The notes below the pieces were generated by a model. The model made no database searches. It worked only from the letters and a program-made list of their open reading frames with translations, and was not told the DNA's origin. Below, in pieces: positions 26,975 through 35,746 of a stretch of 64,000 nucleotides of DNA (positions are counted from its first letter, which is position 1; every line of letters starts with the position of its first letter). The stretch covers positions 89,124-153,123 of the forward strand of contig JAHEAQ010000002.1 in assembly GCA_024642705.1 (NCBI GenBank), written 5' to 3'. The stretch is from Bacteroidota bacterium. GTDB lineage: Bacteria > Bacteroidota > Bacteroidia > Chitinophagales > Saprospiraceae. Made by a program: the position numbers and the translations under genes.

Positions 26975-28438
26975 ATGAAAATTATAAAAGAGTTACATGA
27001 TCAACATCAAAATATGTTGAATCGTAGACATTTTCTAAAGCAAGGAACATTAGGAATTGGTGCAGTAGCTCTTGGCAGTTTGATGGGCTGTAATCCTTCA
27101 ATAAATAAACAAATTATTACAGGAAGCGATAATAATTATCAACCTTTTGTTGCCAAAGCAAAAAGAATTATTTTCCTTCATATGGCAGGGGCACCTTCAC
27201 AATTAGAATTATTTGATTACAAACCATTACTTCAAAAATTAGATGGCAAGTTATGCCCTGACTCATTATTAGCTGGGAAGAGGTTTGCTTTTATTCAAGG
27301 AGTACCAGAAATGCTTGGGCCTCAATTTTCTTTTAAGCAATATGGGCAATCTGGGACTTGGGTTTCAGATTTGCTTCCTAATTTTTCCACTGTGGTGGAT
27401 GATGTATGTTTTTTAAAAGCGATGCATACGGATGAATTTAATCATGCTCCTGCTCAACTTTTTATGCATACGGGAAGCCCGAGAATTGGAAGGCCTGGAT
27501 TTGGTTCATGGGTGATATATGGCTTAGGGAGTCTTAATGAAAATCTGCCAGGTTTTGTTGTTTTGGTATCTGGTGAATCCGCTCCAAGTGGAGGAAAAAG
27601 TTTGTGGGGAAGTGGTTTTTTACCCTCTCATTATCAAGGAGTAGAATTGAGATCGAAAGGAGATCCAGTTTTGTATGTTAACAATCCGAAAGATATTTCA
27701 AGAGATCTTAGAAAAGATGCCATTGCAACAATCAATAAAATTAACCAACAAGAATATGAAGATGCTGGTGATCCAGAAACGTTAGCTCGAATTAAACAAT
27801 ACGAATTGGCATTCAAAATGCAAATGACTGTCCCTGAAGCCACAGATATTGAATCTGAACCTGATTATATCAAAGAAATGTACGGAATCCAGCCTGGTGA
27901 GGTCTCATTTGCAAATAATTGTCTATTGGCAAGAAGATTAGCAGAACGAGATGTGCGCTTTATACAATTGTATCATCGTGGATGGGATTCACATGGAAGC
28001 AATGATTTTGAAAGTTTACATGGCGGATTTGTTGAAAGATGTAATGAGGTAGATAAAGCTATGACTGCATTAATTGTGGATTTGAAGCAGCGAGGAATGC
28101 TTGAAGATACATTAGTAGTTTGGGGTGGCGAATTTGGAAGAACACCTATGCAAGAGAATAGGGGAGGAATCTCTAATAAATTTAAGGGTCGAGATCATCA
28201 TGGAGAGGCATTTACCATGTGGATGACTGGTGGTGGAATCAAAACAGGAATGACATTTGGAGAAACGGATGAAATTGGATACAGTGGCATTAGCGGTAGA
28301 GTACACATTCATGATTTGCAAGCTACTATTCTTAATCAATTGGGAATTGATCACGAACAATTGACCTATCATTTTCAAGGTCGTGATTTTAGATTGACTG
28401 ATGTTGCTGGTAATGTAGTCAAAGATGTATTAGCTTAA
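26975..28438 (+). CDS. DUF1501 exported protein (Tat-type signal)
   Basis: 487 residues. A Tat-like N-terminus NRRHFLKQGTLGIGAVALG (16-34) is followed by MGC, so it may also be a lipoprotein. The DUF1501 core has RIIFLHMAGAPSQLELFDYKP, HTGSPRIGRPGFGSWVIYGLG and TLVVWGGEFGRTPMQE, and resembles the alkaline-phosphatase/sulfatase fold. It is encoded 45 bp after the DUF1549/DUF1553 gene. The two families nearly always occur as a pair and are thought to act together at the cell envelope. The activity is unknown. Transcription ends at the hairpin 28472-28505. Confidence 0.9.
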   Translation: MKIIKELHDQHQNMLNRRHFLKQGTLGIGAVALGSLMGCNPSINKQIITGSDNNYQPFVAKAKRIIFLHMAGAPSQLELFDYKPLLQKLDGKLCPDSLLAGKRFAFIQGVPEMLGPQFSFKQYGQSGTWVSDLLPNFSTVVDDVCFLKAMHTDEFNHAPAQLFMHTGSPRIGRPGFGSWVIYGLGSLNENLPGFVVLVSGESAPSGGKSLWGSGFLPSHYQGVELRSKGDPVLYVNNPKDISRDLRKDAIATINKINQQEYEDAGDPETLARIKQYELAFKMQMTVPEATDIESEPDYIKEMYGIQPGEVSFANNCLLARRLAERDVRFIQLYHRGWDSHGSNDFESLHGGFVERCNEVDKAMTALIVDLKQRGMLEDTLVVWGGEFGRTPMQENRGGISNKFKGRDHHGEAFTMWMTGGGIKTGMTFGETDEIGYSGISGRVHIHDLQATILNQLGIDHEQLTYHFQGRDFRLTDVAGNVVKDVLA

Positions 28439-28471
28439 TTTAAAAAAAGCTATGGTCAGGTTGTAAAATTA

Positions 28472-28505
28472 AAAAGAACCTCCATTGGCCAATGGAAGTT
28501 CTTTT
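28472..28505 (+). terminator. Intrinsic terminator of the DUF1501 operon
   Basis: 17-bp arms, AAAAGAACcTCCATTGG and CCAATGGAaGTTCTTTT, with one mismatch and almost no loop; T-run on the plus side and A-run on the other, so it may serve both convergent units. Confidence 0.85.
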
Positions 28506-28535
28506 ACATTCTACTTAATCTAATAACTTTTATCT

Positions 28536-29069
28536 TTAGAATCTATAGCCAATAGTTCCTTTTATGCCATTGAAAACGCTGATTCCAGTACCTACATTTG
28601 TTTCTCTTGGTCCTCCATCTTCGGAAATATAACTTTCATATAATCCTACACTTGGTCGTGATTCTAGTCCGAACAGGATTCTTTTTGTCAAATGAAATTG
28701 AAAACCCAATGGAATTCCTAGATCTACTGAATATTCGGCTATGCTATCATCAATTTTATCGTAGTTGAAATAAGTGCCAGCTTCTAATCCATATATGAGC
28801 CTAGTTCTCATTGCAAGGTTTCTCTGTTTTTCAATTCCTAACCTTAAACCACTTTCACCTTCTCGAAAACGAAGATCAGTGATCCCTATTCTGACCCAAT
28901 TTTTATTAGATACTTTGGCTTTATACATTAGACTAGTTGGTCCAAAGTGAAAAGGTTTTACACCTATATTGATTTCATTGGAACCATCTTTCCAATTTGA
29001 TTTTTGAGCATTCACTTGAATTAAAGAGAAGCTTAATACAACTGCTAAAATTATTGATAACTTTTTCAT
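28536..29069 (-). CDS. Exported beta-barrel-like protein of unknown function
   Basis: 177 residues from the ATG at 29069 (MKKLSIILAVVLSFSLIQVNAQ, a clear signal peptide ending VNAQ); the in-frame ATG at 29204 would prepend 45 non-native residues. The mature part has amphipathic strands (NEINIGVKPFHFGPTSLMYK, RLIYGLEAGTYFNYDK, PLGFQFHLTKRILFGLESRPSVGLYES) and ends GTIGYRF with a terminal Phe, as in small outer-membrane barrels. No specific family is recognised. It converges with the DUF1501 operon. Confidence 0.65.
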   Translation of the reverse strand: MKKLSIILAVVLSFSLIQVNAQKSNWKDGSNEINIGVKPFHFGPTSLMYKAKVSNKNWVRIGITDLRFREGESGLRLGIEKQRNLAMRTRLIYGLEAGTYFNYDKIDDSIAEYSVDLGIPLGFQFHLTKRILFGLESRPSVGLYESYISEDGGPRETNVGTGISVFNGIKGTIGYRF

Positions 29070-29183
29070 ATTTATTGATTTTAAAGAAGAACGGTAGTTC
29101 TGAGAAAAAGTAACAGAAAAAATAAAACTTAGATTTTTTTTAACTAAAGAATGGTTTTTTTTAACAATGTTAACATTTAAGCG

Positions 29184-29217
29184 AAAAAAAAAGCCAATAT
29201 TCAATGGAATATTGGCT
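29184..29217 (-). terminator. Intrinsic terminator of the Gfo/Idh/MocA gene
   Basis: Perfect 11-bp stem (AGCCAATATTC at 29192-29202, GAATATTGGCT at 29207-29217), 4-base loop. On the minus strand it is followed by nine T residues. It begins 27 bp after the stop of the oxidoreductase gene at 29245. Confidence 0.9.
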
Positions 29218-29244
29218 CACTTTTATTTTATGCAAAATTAAATT

Positions 29245-30711
29245 TTACATTTCCCAGCCTGCTCTATAAGTTCTTCCAACGAATTGGTTTGCCTCTTCAA
29301 GGTTAGTTATACGCATGTTTTCGCCATCCCACAATAATTTTTTGCGCGCGTAAAAATCCATTCTTCCAGCTTCATTTTCTTTCCTTAACATATAACTTCT
29401 TATTGCTAAATTCCCCATTAACACCGTTTCTGTCATTGGTCCGGCATAATCAAATGAAGAGGTTAATTCTTTATGTTCTTTGCTGTTGAATCCAGCTTTA
29501 CAAGCGTCAACCCATTTTCTTTGGTGGCCATATTCTGGTTCGGATTGATCTTCGACTTCAGGACCAAAATCAGTCGTCCCATCATTTAAATATAATTTTG
29601 GCATTAAAGGCGAACTATCATTGATGTTGGTGGAGATTAATCCTTTTTCACCAATAATTAAGACACCGTTTTGGCTATTTTTTCCTCCAATATCATTACT
29701 TGCAGGAATGATTTCAGGATGTGAAGGTCTTATTCCACCGTCACTCCAAGTCATTTCGATATTAGATTTGCTTTTTGAAGTTGCAGCAAAATGCAATGTA
29801 ATAAAAGAAGAAGGTGGACAACCTTCAGGATGATAATCAGCATTCCACATTTGACTATAAACTGAACCGACACTGCATTCCGCATCCGTTGGATATTTTA
29901 AACCAAGCGTCCTAAACGGGATATCAATCAGATGGCATCCAACATCGCCTAAAGCTCCAGTTCCATAATCCCACCATCCTCTCCAACTAAATGGATGCAG
30001 ATTAGGCGTATAAGGCATTTGTTTAGCAGGTCCTAACCATAAATCCCAATTAAGATCTTTTGGCTTTTGGCTTTCGTCAGGTGCAGGCATTGCAAATCCT
30101 TGAGGCCAAACTGGACGATTAGTCCAAATTTGAACTTTAGAAATTTTACCAATAACATCTGAATCTACCCATTTTTGAACCATATCAAGTAATGGATTTG
30201 ATCCACCCTGATTTCCCATTTGAGTAACTACTTTTTTTGTTCGTGCCAATTCAGTCAGCATCCTTGCTTCCCGAATATTATGCGTCATGGGCTTTTGGAC
30301 ATAAACATGCTTATTGCGATCCATTGCAAATTTTGCAGCAGGTCCATGAACGTGATCAGGCGTAGAAATAGTTACTGCATCAATATCCTTTTCTTTCTCA
30401 AGCATTTCTCTAAAGTCACTGTATAATTTTGCTGTGGGAAAATTTTCAACTGATCTTTTTGCGGAACCTGAAAAATCCACATCACATAACGCAATTACCT
30501 TTTCTCTACCTTTCACTGAAGCATTCAATATATCACTTGTCCCTTTGCCTCCGGCTCCAATTGCAGCCAATACGAGTTGGTCACTTGGAGCTGTAAAGCC
30601 AACTCCGCCAAGAACATGTCGAGGAACAATAAATACGGAGGAGGCAATGGCGCTATTTTTGATAAATTTTCTCCTAGAAAATCCAGATTTTATTTTGTCT
30701 TTTTCTTTCAT
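29245..30711 (-). CDS. Tat-exported Gfo/Idh/MocA-family oxidoreductase
   Basis: 488 residues. A twin-arginine signal (FSRRKFIKNSAIASSVFIVP, about 11-30) is followed by the NAD(P)-binding GAGGKGTSDIL and by EKEKDIDAVTISTPDHVHGPAAKFAMDRNKHVYVQKPMTHN, in which QKP replaces the usual EKP catalytic Lys motif while the Lys is kept. The C-terminal domain contains GCHLIDIPFRTLGL. Periplasmic members with tightly bound cofactor act on carbohydrates, including 3-keto-glycoside chemistry. The DUF1080 protein encoded 90 bp upstream supports that. Substrate unproven. Confidence 0.9.
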   Translation of the reverse strand: MKEKDKIKSGFSRRKFIKNSAIASSVFIVPRHVLGGVGFTAPSDQLVLAAIGAGGKGTSDILNASVKGREKVIALCDVDFSGSAKRSVENFPTAKLYSDFREMLEKEKDIDAVTISTPDHVHGPAAKFAMDRNKHVYVQKPMTHNIREARMLTELARTKKVVTQMGNQGGSNPLLDMVQKWVDSDVIGKISKVQIWTNRPVWPQGFAMPAPDESQKPKDLNWDLWLGPAKQMPYTPNLHPFSWRGWWDYGTGALGDVGCHLIDIPFRTLGLKYPTDAECSVGSVYSQMWNADYHPEGCPPSSFITLHFAATSKSKSNIEMTWSDGGIRPSHPEIIPASNDIGGKNSQNGVLIIGEKGLISTNINDSSPLMPKLYLNDGTTDFGPEVEDQSEPEYGHQRKWVDACKAGFNSKEHKELTSSFDYAGPMTETVLMGNLAIRSYMLRKENEAGRMDFYARKKLLWDGENMRITNLEEANQFVGRTYRAGWEM

Positions 30712-30801
30712 AAATATTTTTTAAGTTTGTATTTTTTACTCAATAAATCTCCCAATTTGTATATCGTAGTGATTTTTTCATTGGGATAATTGTTCTATCA
30801 A

Positions 30802-31500
30802 TTATTTTTTCAAAACTTTAATTTCAATGTTTTTGTAATGCACATCACAAGTTGGATCATGAGCTTGGAGACCAATTGTTCCTTTTCCAATTCTTCTATC
30901 TTTTGCCCAATTATCTGGTTGTGTCCAGTCTACAGTGGTCATCCCATTTACTTTGATAACTATATGATTATTGTTGACAGTAATATGATAGTCGAACCAT
31001 TCTCCATCTGTTGATGGTGCTTTTGGTTGAAGCATAAATACTTCTCCCTTGTTATCCACTTTAGATAAGAAAGGTTCATCAACTTCTAATGGGGCCCATA
31101 CATTTACAATGCCATATAAACTCCCTGTTTTCCTTGGATCACTATGTTCAGAATTGACTTGAGCCTCGAAACCTATTTCCGGCCATCCGGTTTTCTGATA
31201 TCTGGTATGAAAATACACTCCAGAATTAGATTTGGCCATTGTTTTAATCTGAAGTTTCAATTCGAAATTTTTAAATTCAGCATCTTCTAATGGACCTGTG
31301 TAAAATAAATGTGCCCTGCCACCTCTACAAATTAATTCACCATTTTCAACCAAAAAAGCACTTGGTAAATCTTCAGTGGGAGTCCATCCATCGAGGGTTT
31401 TTCCGTCAAATAAAGGAATAAAACCATCTTTTGTATTGTTTTGTGCTAAGCTTAAACCTACAGATAAAATTATAATTGTAAGTGTTAATATATTTTTCAT
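30802..31500 (-). CDS. DUF1080 (3-keto-disaccharide hydrolase-like) exported protein
   Basis: 232 residues from the ATG at 31500, giving the signal peptide MKNILTLTIIILSVGLSLAQ; an ATG at 31566 would add 22 residues and is less likely. The DUF1080 lectin-like jelly roll is present: GFIPLFDGKTLDGWTP, ENGELICRGGRAHLFY, SNSGVYFHTRYQ, GFEAQVNSEHSD, GSLYGIV and KGTIGLQAHDPTCDVHYKNIEIKVL. Members cleave or bind 3-keto-glycosides made by Gfo/Idh-type oxidoreductases. The Gfo/Idh gene follows it by 90 bp on the same strand, so a two-step pair is likely. Confidence 0.88.
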   Translation of the reverse strand: MKNILTLTIIILSVGLSLAQNNTKDGFIPLFDGKTLDGWTPTEDLPSAFLVENGELICRGGRAHLFYTGPLEDAEFKNFELKLQIKTMAKSNSGVYFHTRYQKTGWPEIGFEAQVNSEHSDPRKTGSLYGIVNVWAPLEVDEPFLSKVDNKGEVFMLQPKAPSTDGEWFDYHITVNNNHIVIKVNGMTTVDWTQPDNWAKDRRIGKGTIGLQAHDPTCDVHYKNIEIKVLKK

Positions 31501-31790
31501 ATTAATAAATATAATGGTTAAAATAATTTGTTTCAGATTAAAGAAGCGAAAATTAAAAGGTTTCAATTCTTTAAATCTTAATGTTCATCAAAATAGCAAA
31601 AAAGAATGGAATTTAAGTATTAAATTGGGTTGATATGAATTGAATTGAAAAAACTAATCTTCAATAATTCTTAAAAGAGATAATGCAATCTTTTAGTAAC
31701 TAAAACTAAATAGGATTATACAATACAATTTATTGTAGTATTCCAAATGAAATTACATGTATTTCTAAGCTAGAAATGAATCTAATCCTT

Positions 31791-32978
31791 TTAAATTACC
31801 CCTAACTTCTTGCCAACTTTTGTAAATGCGGCTATAGCTTTTTGAATTTGCTCTTCATTATGTCCAGCAGAAATTTGTACTCTTATTCTTGCTTTTCCTT
31901 GAGGAACGACTGGGAAATAAAAACCAATAACATAGATACCTTCATGTAGCAAAGCAGCCGCAAATTCTTGAGATAATTTTGCATCGTAAAGCATTATTGG
32001 TACAATAGGATGAACTCCAGGTATGATATCAAATCCAGCTTCTGTCATTCCCGTTCTGAACAATAATGTGTTCTTTTCTAATTTATCTCGTAGAGCAGTG
32101 GAGGATTTAAGAATTTCAAGGACTTTAATGGATGCGCCAGCAATTGAAGGCGCTAGCGTATTAGAAAAAAGATATGGTCTAGATCTTTGCCTAAGCAATT
32201 CTACAATTTCTTTTCTTGCTGCGGTGAAGCCACCAGAGGCGCCACCAAGTGCCTTTCCAAAAGTCCCTGTAATGATATCTACTCTTCCCATTGCATTTCT
32301 GTATTCATGGGTTCCACGGCCTGTTGCACCAATAAAACCTGTGGAATGGCATTCATCAACCATAACCATTGCACCATATTTGTCAGCCAAATCACAAATT
32401 TTATCAATTTGAGCTATCACACCATCCATTGAAAAAACACCATCGGTTGCAATCATAATTCTTCTTGCTCCAGAGGCTTCTTGCAATTTTTTTTCAAGAT
32501 CTTCCATGTCATTGGAATTGTATCTATATCTCATTGCTTTGCACAACCGAACGCCATCAATGATGGAAGCATGATTCAAAGAATCAGATATTATTGCATC
32601 CTCTGGTCCCAACAAAGGTTCGAATAGTCCCCCATTCGCATCAAATGCTGCGGCATACAAAATTGCATCTTCCATTCCTAAAAAGTCAGAAATTGCAGCT
32701 TCTAATTCTTTATGCACATCTTGGGTTCCACAAATAAACCTCACAGAGGACATACCATATCCATAGCTGTCTATAGATTCTTTTGCAGCTTGTATAACAT
32801 CAGGATGTGAGGAAAGTCCTAGATAATTATTAGCGCAAAAATTTAATACTTTGCCAGCCTTGTCTGTGCTTATTATAGCTGATTGAGGAGTTGTAATAAT
32901 TCTTTCTACTTTATACAATCCGGCATCTTTTATTTCTTGAAGTTCTTTTCTATATTGGTCTTGGATATTTTGAAACAT
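31791..32978 (-). CDS. kbl: Glycine C-acetyltransferase (2-amino-3-ketobutyrate CoA ligase)
   Basis: 395 residues, a PLP enzyme of the alpha-oxoamine synthase family. [21 protein letters not shown] and [22 protein letters not shown] are family landmarks; Lys242 in [13 protein letters not shown] binds [21 protein letters not shown] is typical of KBL. It converts 2-amino-3-oxobutyrate plus CoA to glycine and acetyl-CoA. The preceding gene encodes threonine dehydrogenase (30 bp gap), so the pair makes the complete threonine-to-glycine route. Confidence 0.96.
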   Translation of the reverse strand: MFQNIQDQYRKELQEIKDAGLYKVERIITTPQSAIISTDKAGKVLNFCANNYLGLSSHPDVIQAAKESIDSYGYGMSSVRFICGTQDVHKELEAAISDFLGMEDAILYAAAFDANGGLFEPLLGPEDAIISDSLNHASIIDGVRLCKAMRYRYNSNDMEDLEKKLQEASGARRIMIATDGVFSMDGVIAQIDKICDLADKYGAMVMVDECHSTGFIGATGRGTHEYRNAMGRVDIITGTFGKALGGASGGFTAARKEIVELLRQRSRPYLFSNTLAPSIAGASIKVLEILKSSTALRDKLEKNTLLFRTGMTEAGFDIIPGVHPIVPIMLYDAKLSQEFAAALLHEGIYVIGFYFPVVPQGKARIRVQISAGHNEEQIQKAIAAFTKVGKKLGVI

Positions 32979-33008
32979 TGGTTTAAATTTTCTGTGTCGA
33001 TTGAAAGT

Positions 33009-33950
33009 TTATTTTTCAGATTTTAAGTTTTCGATCATATCAATAGTCATTTTATGAATATCGAATTTGCTTTTCCAACCCCAATCTTGTTGGGCTCTCG
33101 TATCGTCAATACTTTCTGACCAAGAAGAAGCAATATCTTGTCTAAAATCTGGTTTGTAACTAACTTTTAAATTAGGATAATAATTAAGAATTTGGTTTTT
33201 CAATTGTGCTGGTGAAAAACTCATAGCGCTAAGATTATAACTAGAACGAATTTTAATTTTCTCTTTGGGACTTTCCATCATTTTAATGGTCGCTTCGATT
33301 GCATCTGGCATATACATCATTGGAAGGAATGTATCTTCTTTCAAAAAACATTCATACGGTTGATCTGCTATTGCAGCGTGAAACATTTCTACGGCATAAT
33401 CCGTCGTTCCACCACTTGGAATGCTGTCGTAACCAATTATTCCAGGGTACCTCAGCGATCTAACATCAATACCATACCGTTTATAATAATAATTACACCA
33501 TAATTCTCCGCTCAATTTGCTCATACCATAAACTGTTTCTGGTTCTAAAGAGGTATGCTGAGGCGTAAATTGGCGAGGTGTTGATCTTCCATATACAGCA
33601 ATAGTGCTTGGAAAAAATATTTTATCCAACTCAAAATCTTTGGCACAATCCAAAATACTTAATAATCCATTCAAATTTACTTCCCAAGTTTTTCTAGGAT
33701 TAACTTCGCCGTTAGCGGATAAAATTGCTGCCAAATGGTAAATCTGAGTAACTTTATAATCACCAACATACTCTCTTAGCCTTGTTTTGTTGAGAATATC
33801 AATAAAGTCGAAAGGGTAGTTTTCTTGCTTAGGTTCTGTGATATCAGTTGCTATAACATTTTCTTTTCCGTGGATATTTCTTAGTGCTTTCGTTAATGCA
33901 GTCCCTATTTGACCATTTGCGCCGGTTAATAGGATTCGAGTTTCTTTCAT
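33009..33950 (-). CDS. tdh: L-threonine 3-dehydrogenase, SDR/epimerase type
   Basis: 313 residues of the extended SDR fold, not the zinc-dependent TDH of E. coli. It has the Rossmann motif LLTGANGQIGTAL (8-20), HLAAILSANGE, the Ser/Thr site FFPSTIAVYG (113-121), catalytic Tyr141/Lys145 in YGMSKLSGE, and SLRYPGIIGYDSIPSGGTTDYAVEMFHAA, a diagnostic segment of SDR-type TDH. It oxidises threonine to 2-amino-3-oxobutyrate for Kbl. The ring of neighbours on the minus strand (sugar enzymes upstream, from 34121) is unrelated and separated by 170 bp. Confidence 0.93.
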   Translation of the reverse strand: MKETRILLTGANGQIGTALTKALRNIHGKENVIATDITEPKQENYPFDFIDILNKTRLREYVGDYKVTQIYHLAAILSANGEVNPRKTWEVNLNGLLSILDCAKDFELDKIFFPSTIAVYGRSTPRQFTPQHTSLEPETVYGMSKLSGELWCNYYYKRYGIDVRSLRYPGIIGYDSIPSGGTTDYAVEMFHAAIADQPYECFLKEDTFLPMMYMPDAIEATIKMMESPKEKIKIRSSYNLSAMSFSPAQLKNQILNYYPNLKVSYKPDFRQDIASSWSESIDDTRAQQDWGWKSKFDIHKMTIDMIENLKSEK

Positions 33951-34120
33951 TTATTTCAGTTTCGAAACAAAATTAGTCATTCTATTTTAAAGTTTCAAAA
34001 ATTGATTATTTCGAAAGTATTTAAAAGTTACCTGTTCATATGAAATTATGAATCATTGCAACAAAAAGCCGATAATAAAAGAGAACCTAGTAATTTATCC
34101 TAGAATAGAGTTAAAAACGC

Positions 34121-35746
34121 TCAATGAGTTAATATCAATTCTTTTACGTATGAAACATTTTCATGGTTGTATTTCAAGAAATACACCCCATTTGGGAAAC
34201 TGGATAAATTTATTGATGTATTAGAATTGTGAAAGATGTTTTTAATTATGGTTAAACCTGAAGAGTTTATGATTTCATAATTTTTCCCAATTAAGTTAAA
34301 AGGGACATTTAGATACAATATTCCTTTCGTTGGGTTGGGAAAAAAAATCAAATTGGATGATTGAATTTCATGCTTAACTGAGCTAGAAAGCGTTGGCTTC
34401 ATTTTTCTAATTTTTCCATCTGCTTTTGTAAGGAAATAAATTTCTCCATCATTGTCTACACCAAACCTTAAATCAGCTCGGTCAGTTTGAGCCAGGTGTA
34501 AAAAATTGGTTTTAAATCCTAAAGAATCAACAATTGTTAATTCTTTAATTTCAGTAAGATGGCCAAGTGACAATTGATCTACTGGAACATGAAACAATCT
34601 TCCAGATGGAATATCTCCAAATATATAGTGACCATAAAGCTCGGGAACATTATTTCCGCGATAGACATATCCTCCCACGATTGCAATTCCTTCATCATGA
34701 TCATACTGGGCAACAGGGTAGGTATAATCATAAATACTATCATTTTCTGGTAATTGATAGACAAAATCTCTTCCAAGTTCTCTTTTATATTCGAAAGTAC
34801 CTTCTCGTTCATCCCAGCCATAATTATGTCCAGCTAAACCTATATTTAATTCTTCTATATTTTTTTCGCCAATGTCTCCGATATACATGGTATGATTGCC
34901 TTCAATATCCCAGCTTATTCTGTGAGGATTTCTAAACCCATAAGCAAAAATTTCACCTATACCATCTTCTTCATCAGAAAAAGGATTTATTAATGGAAAA
35001 CCATAATTTCCGTTTTTACCATTTGATCCCAAAGGGTCAATTCTGAAAATTGAACCAAGATAACCAGACTTTTTTTGAAGATTTTGACTTAAAAATTCAA
35101 GGGAAGATCCTCCCTCGCCAATGCATATGTATAACAATCCATAATCCTCATTTTCTTGTGATGCTGTAGGATTGAATTGAATATCTTGAATACCATGAAT
35201 GATTCCAGGAAAATCTGCCCTTAGAATTTCTCTTTCAATTCCAGAAAAAACATTTTTCGAAGGATCATCAATTTTCCATTCAGTAATCACCCATTGCAGA
35301 GCTATAATATTAAATTTTTCGGGTTTGAAATCTGCGGGAGCGCTGTTTGTTTTTTCTGAATGTGCTGTATAAAACAAACCATTTTCAGCATAATCAGGAT
35401 GGAATGCAAAGCTACCGAATCCTGTTCCCTTTCCTGGTGCATCAATAAAATTGTTGGTAAAATCTTTTATTTTAAGAAATGGGAATTGGTTTTCACCATC
35501 TATAAGCCACAAAATCCCTCTCAGATCAATAACCGCTTTTCTTCCCGAACCATCCGGAATTTCTCTTAACATGTTGATTCGAGCTTTGGGTTGAGCTCCT
35601 GACGAGGGCTGAATCTTATATGTTTCGGTTAATTCTATTGTTATTCCAGAGGGGGTAATCTTATTTGGAATAGGATTATTAGTTTGCGCTTTAATAAAAC
35701 ATGTTGAACTAATAGATATTAAAACTAAAAAAGAATATTTCAACAT
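34121..35746 (-). CDS. PQQ-dependent sugar dehydrogenase-like protein with T9SS sorting domain
   Basis: 541 residues: signal peptide (1-20), a glucose/sorbosone dehydrogenase-type six-blade propeller (about 35-445; GFGSFAFHPDYAENGLFYTAHSE, FAYGFRNPHRISWD, YIGDIGEKNIEELNIG, GYVYRGNNVPELYGHYIFGD) and a C-terminal T9SS type A tail (about 460-541, LIFFPNPTKGILYLNVP). Family enzymes oxidise aldoses outside the cytoplasm with PQQ; substrate and cofactor are not proven here. Its start codon overlaps the GH105 stop (TAATG), so the two are translationally coupled, which ties it to pectin use. Confidence 0.87.
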   Translation of the reverse strand: MLKYSFLVLISISSTCFIKAQTNNPIPNKITPSGITIELTETYKIQPSSGAQPKARINMLREIPDGSGRKAVIDLRGILWLIDGENQFPFLKIKDFTNNFIDAPGKGTGFGSFAFHPDYAENGLFYTAHSEKTNSAPADFKPEKFNIIALQWVITEWKIDDPSKNVFSGIEREILRADFPGIIHGIQDIQFNPTASQENEDYGLLYICIGEGGSSLEFLSQNLQKKSGYLGSIFRIDPLGSNGKNGNYGFPLINPFSDEEDGIGEIFAYGFRNPHRISWDIEGNHTMYIGDIGEKNIEELNIGLAGHNYGWDEREGTFEYKRELGRDFVYQLPENDSIYDYTYPVAQYDHDEGIAIVGGYVYRGNNVPELYGHYIFGDIPSGRLFHVPVDQLSLGHLTEIKELTIVDSLGFKTNFLHLAQTDRADLRFGVDNDGEIYFLTKADGKIRKMKPTLSSSVKHEIQSSNLIFFPNPTKGILYLNVPFNLIGKNYEIINSSGLTIIKNIFHNSNTSINLSSFPNGVYFLKYNHENVSYVKELILTH

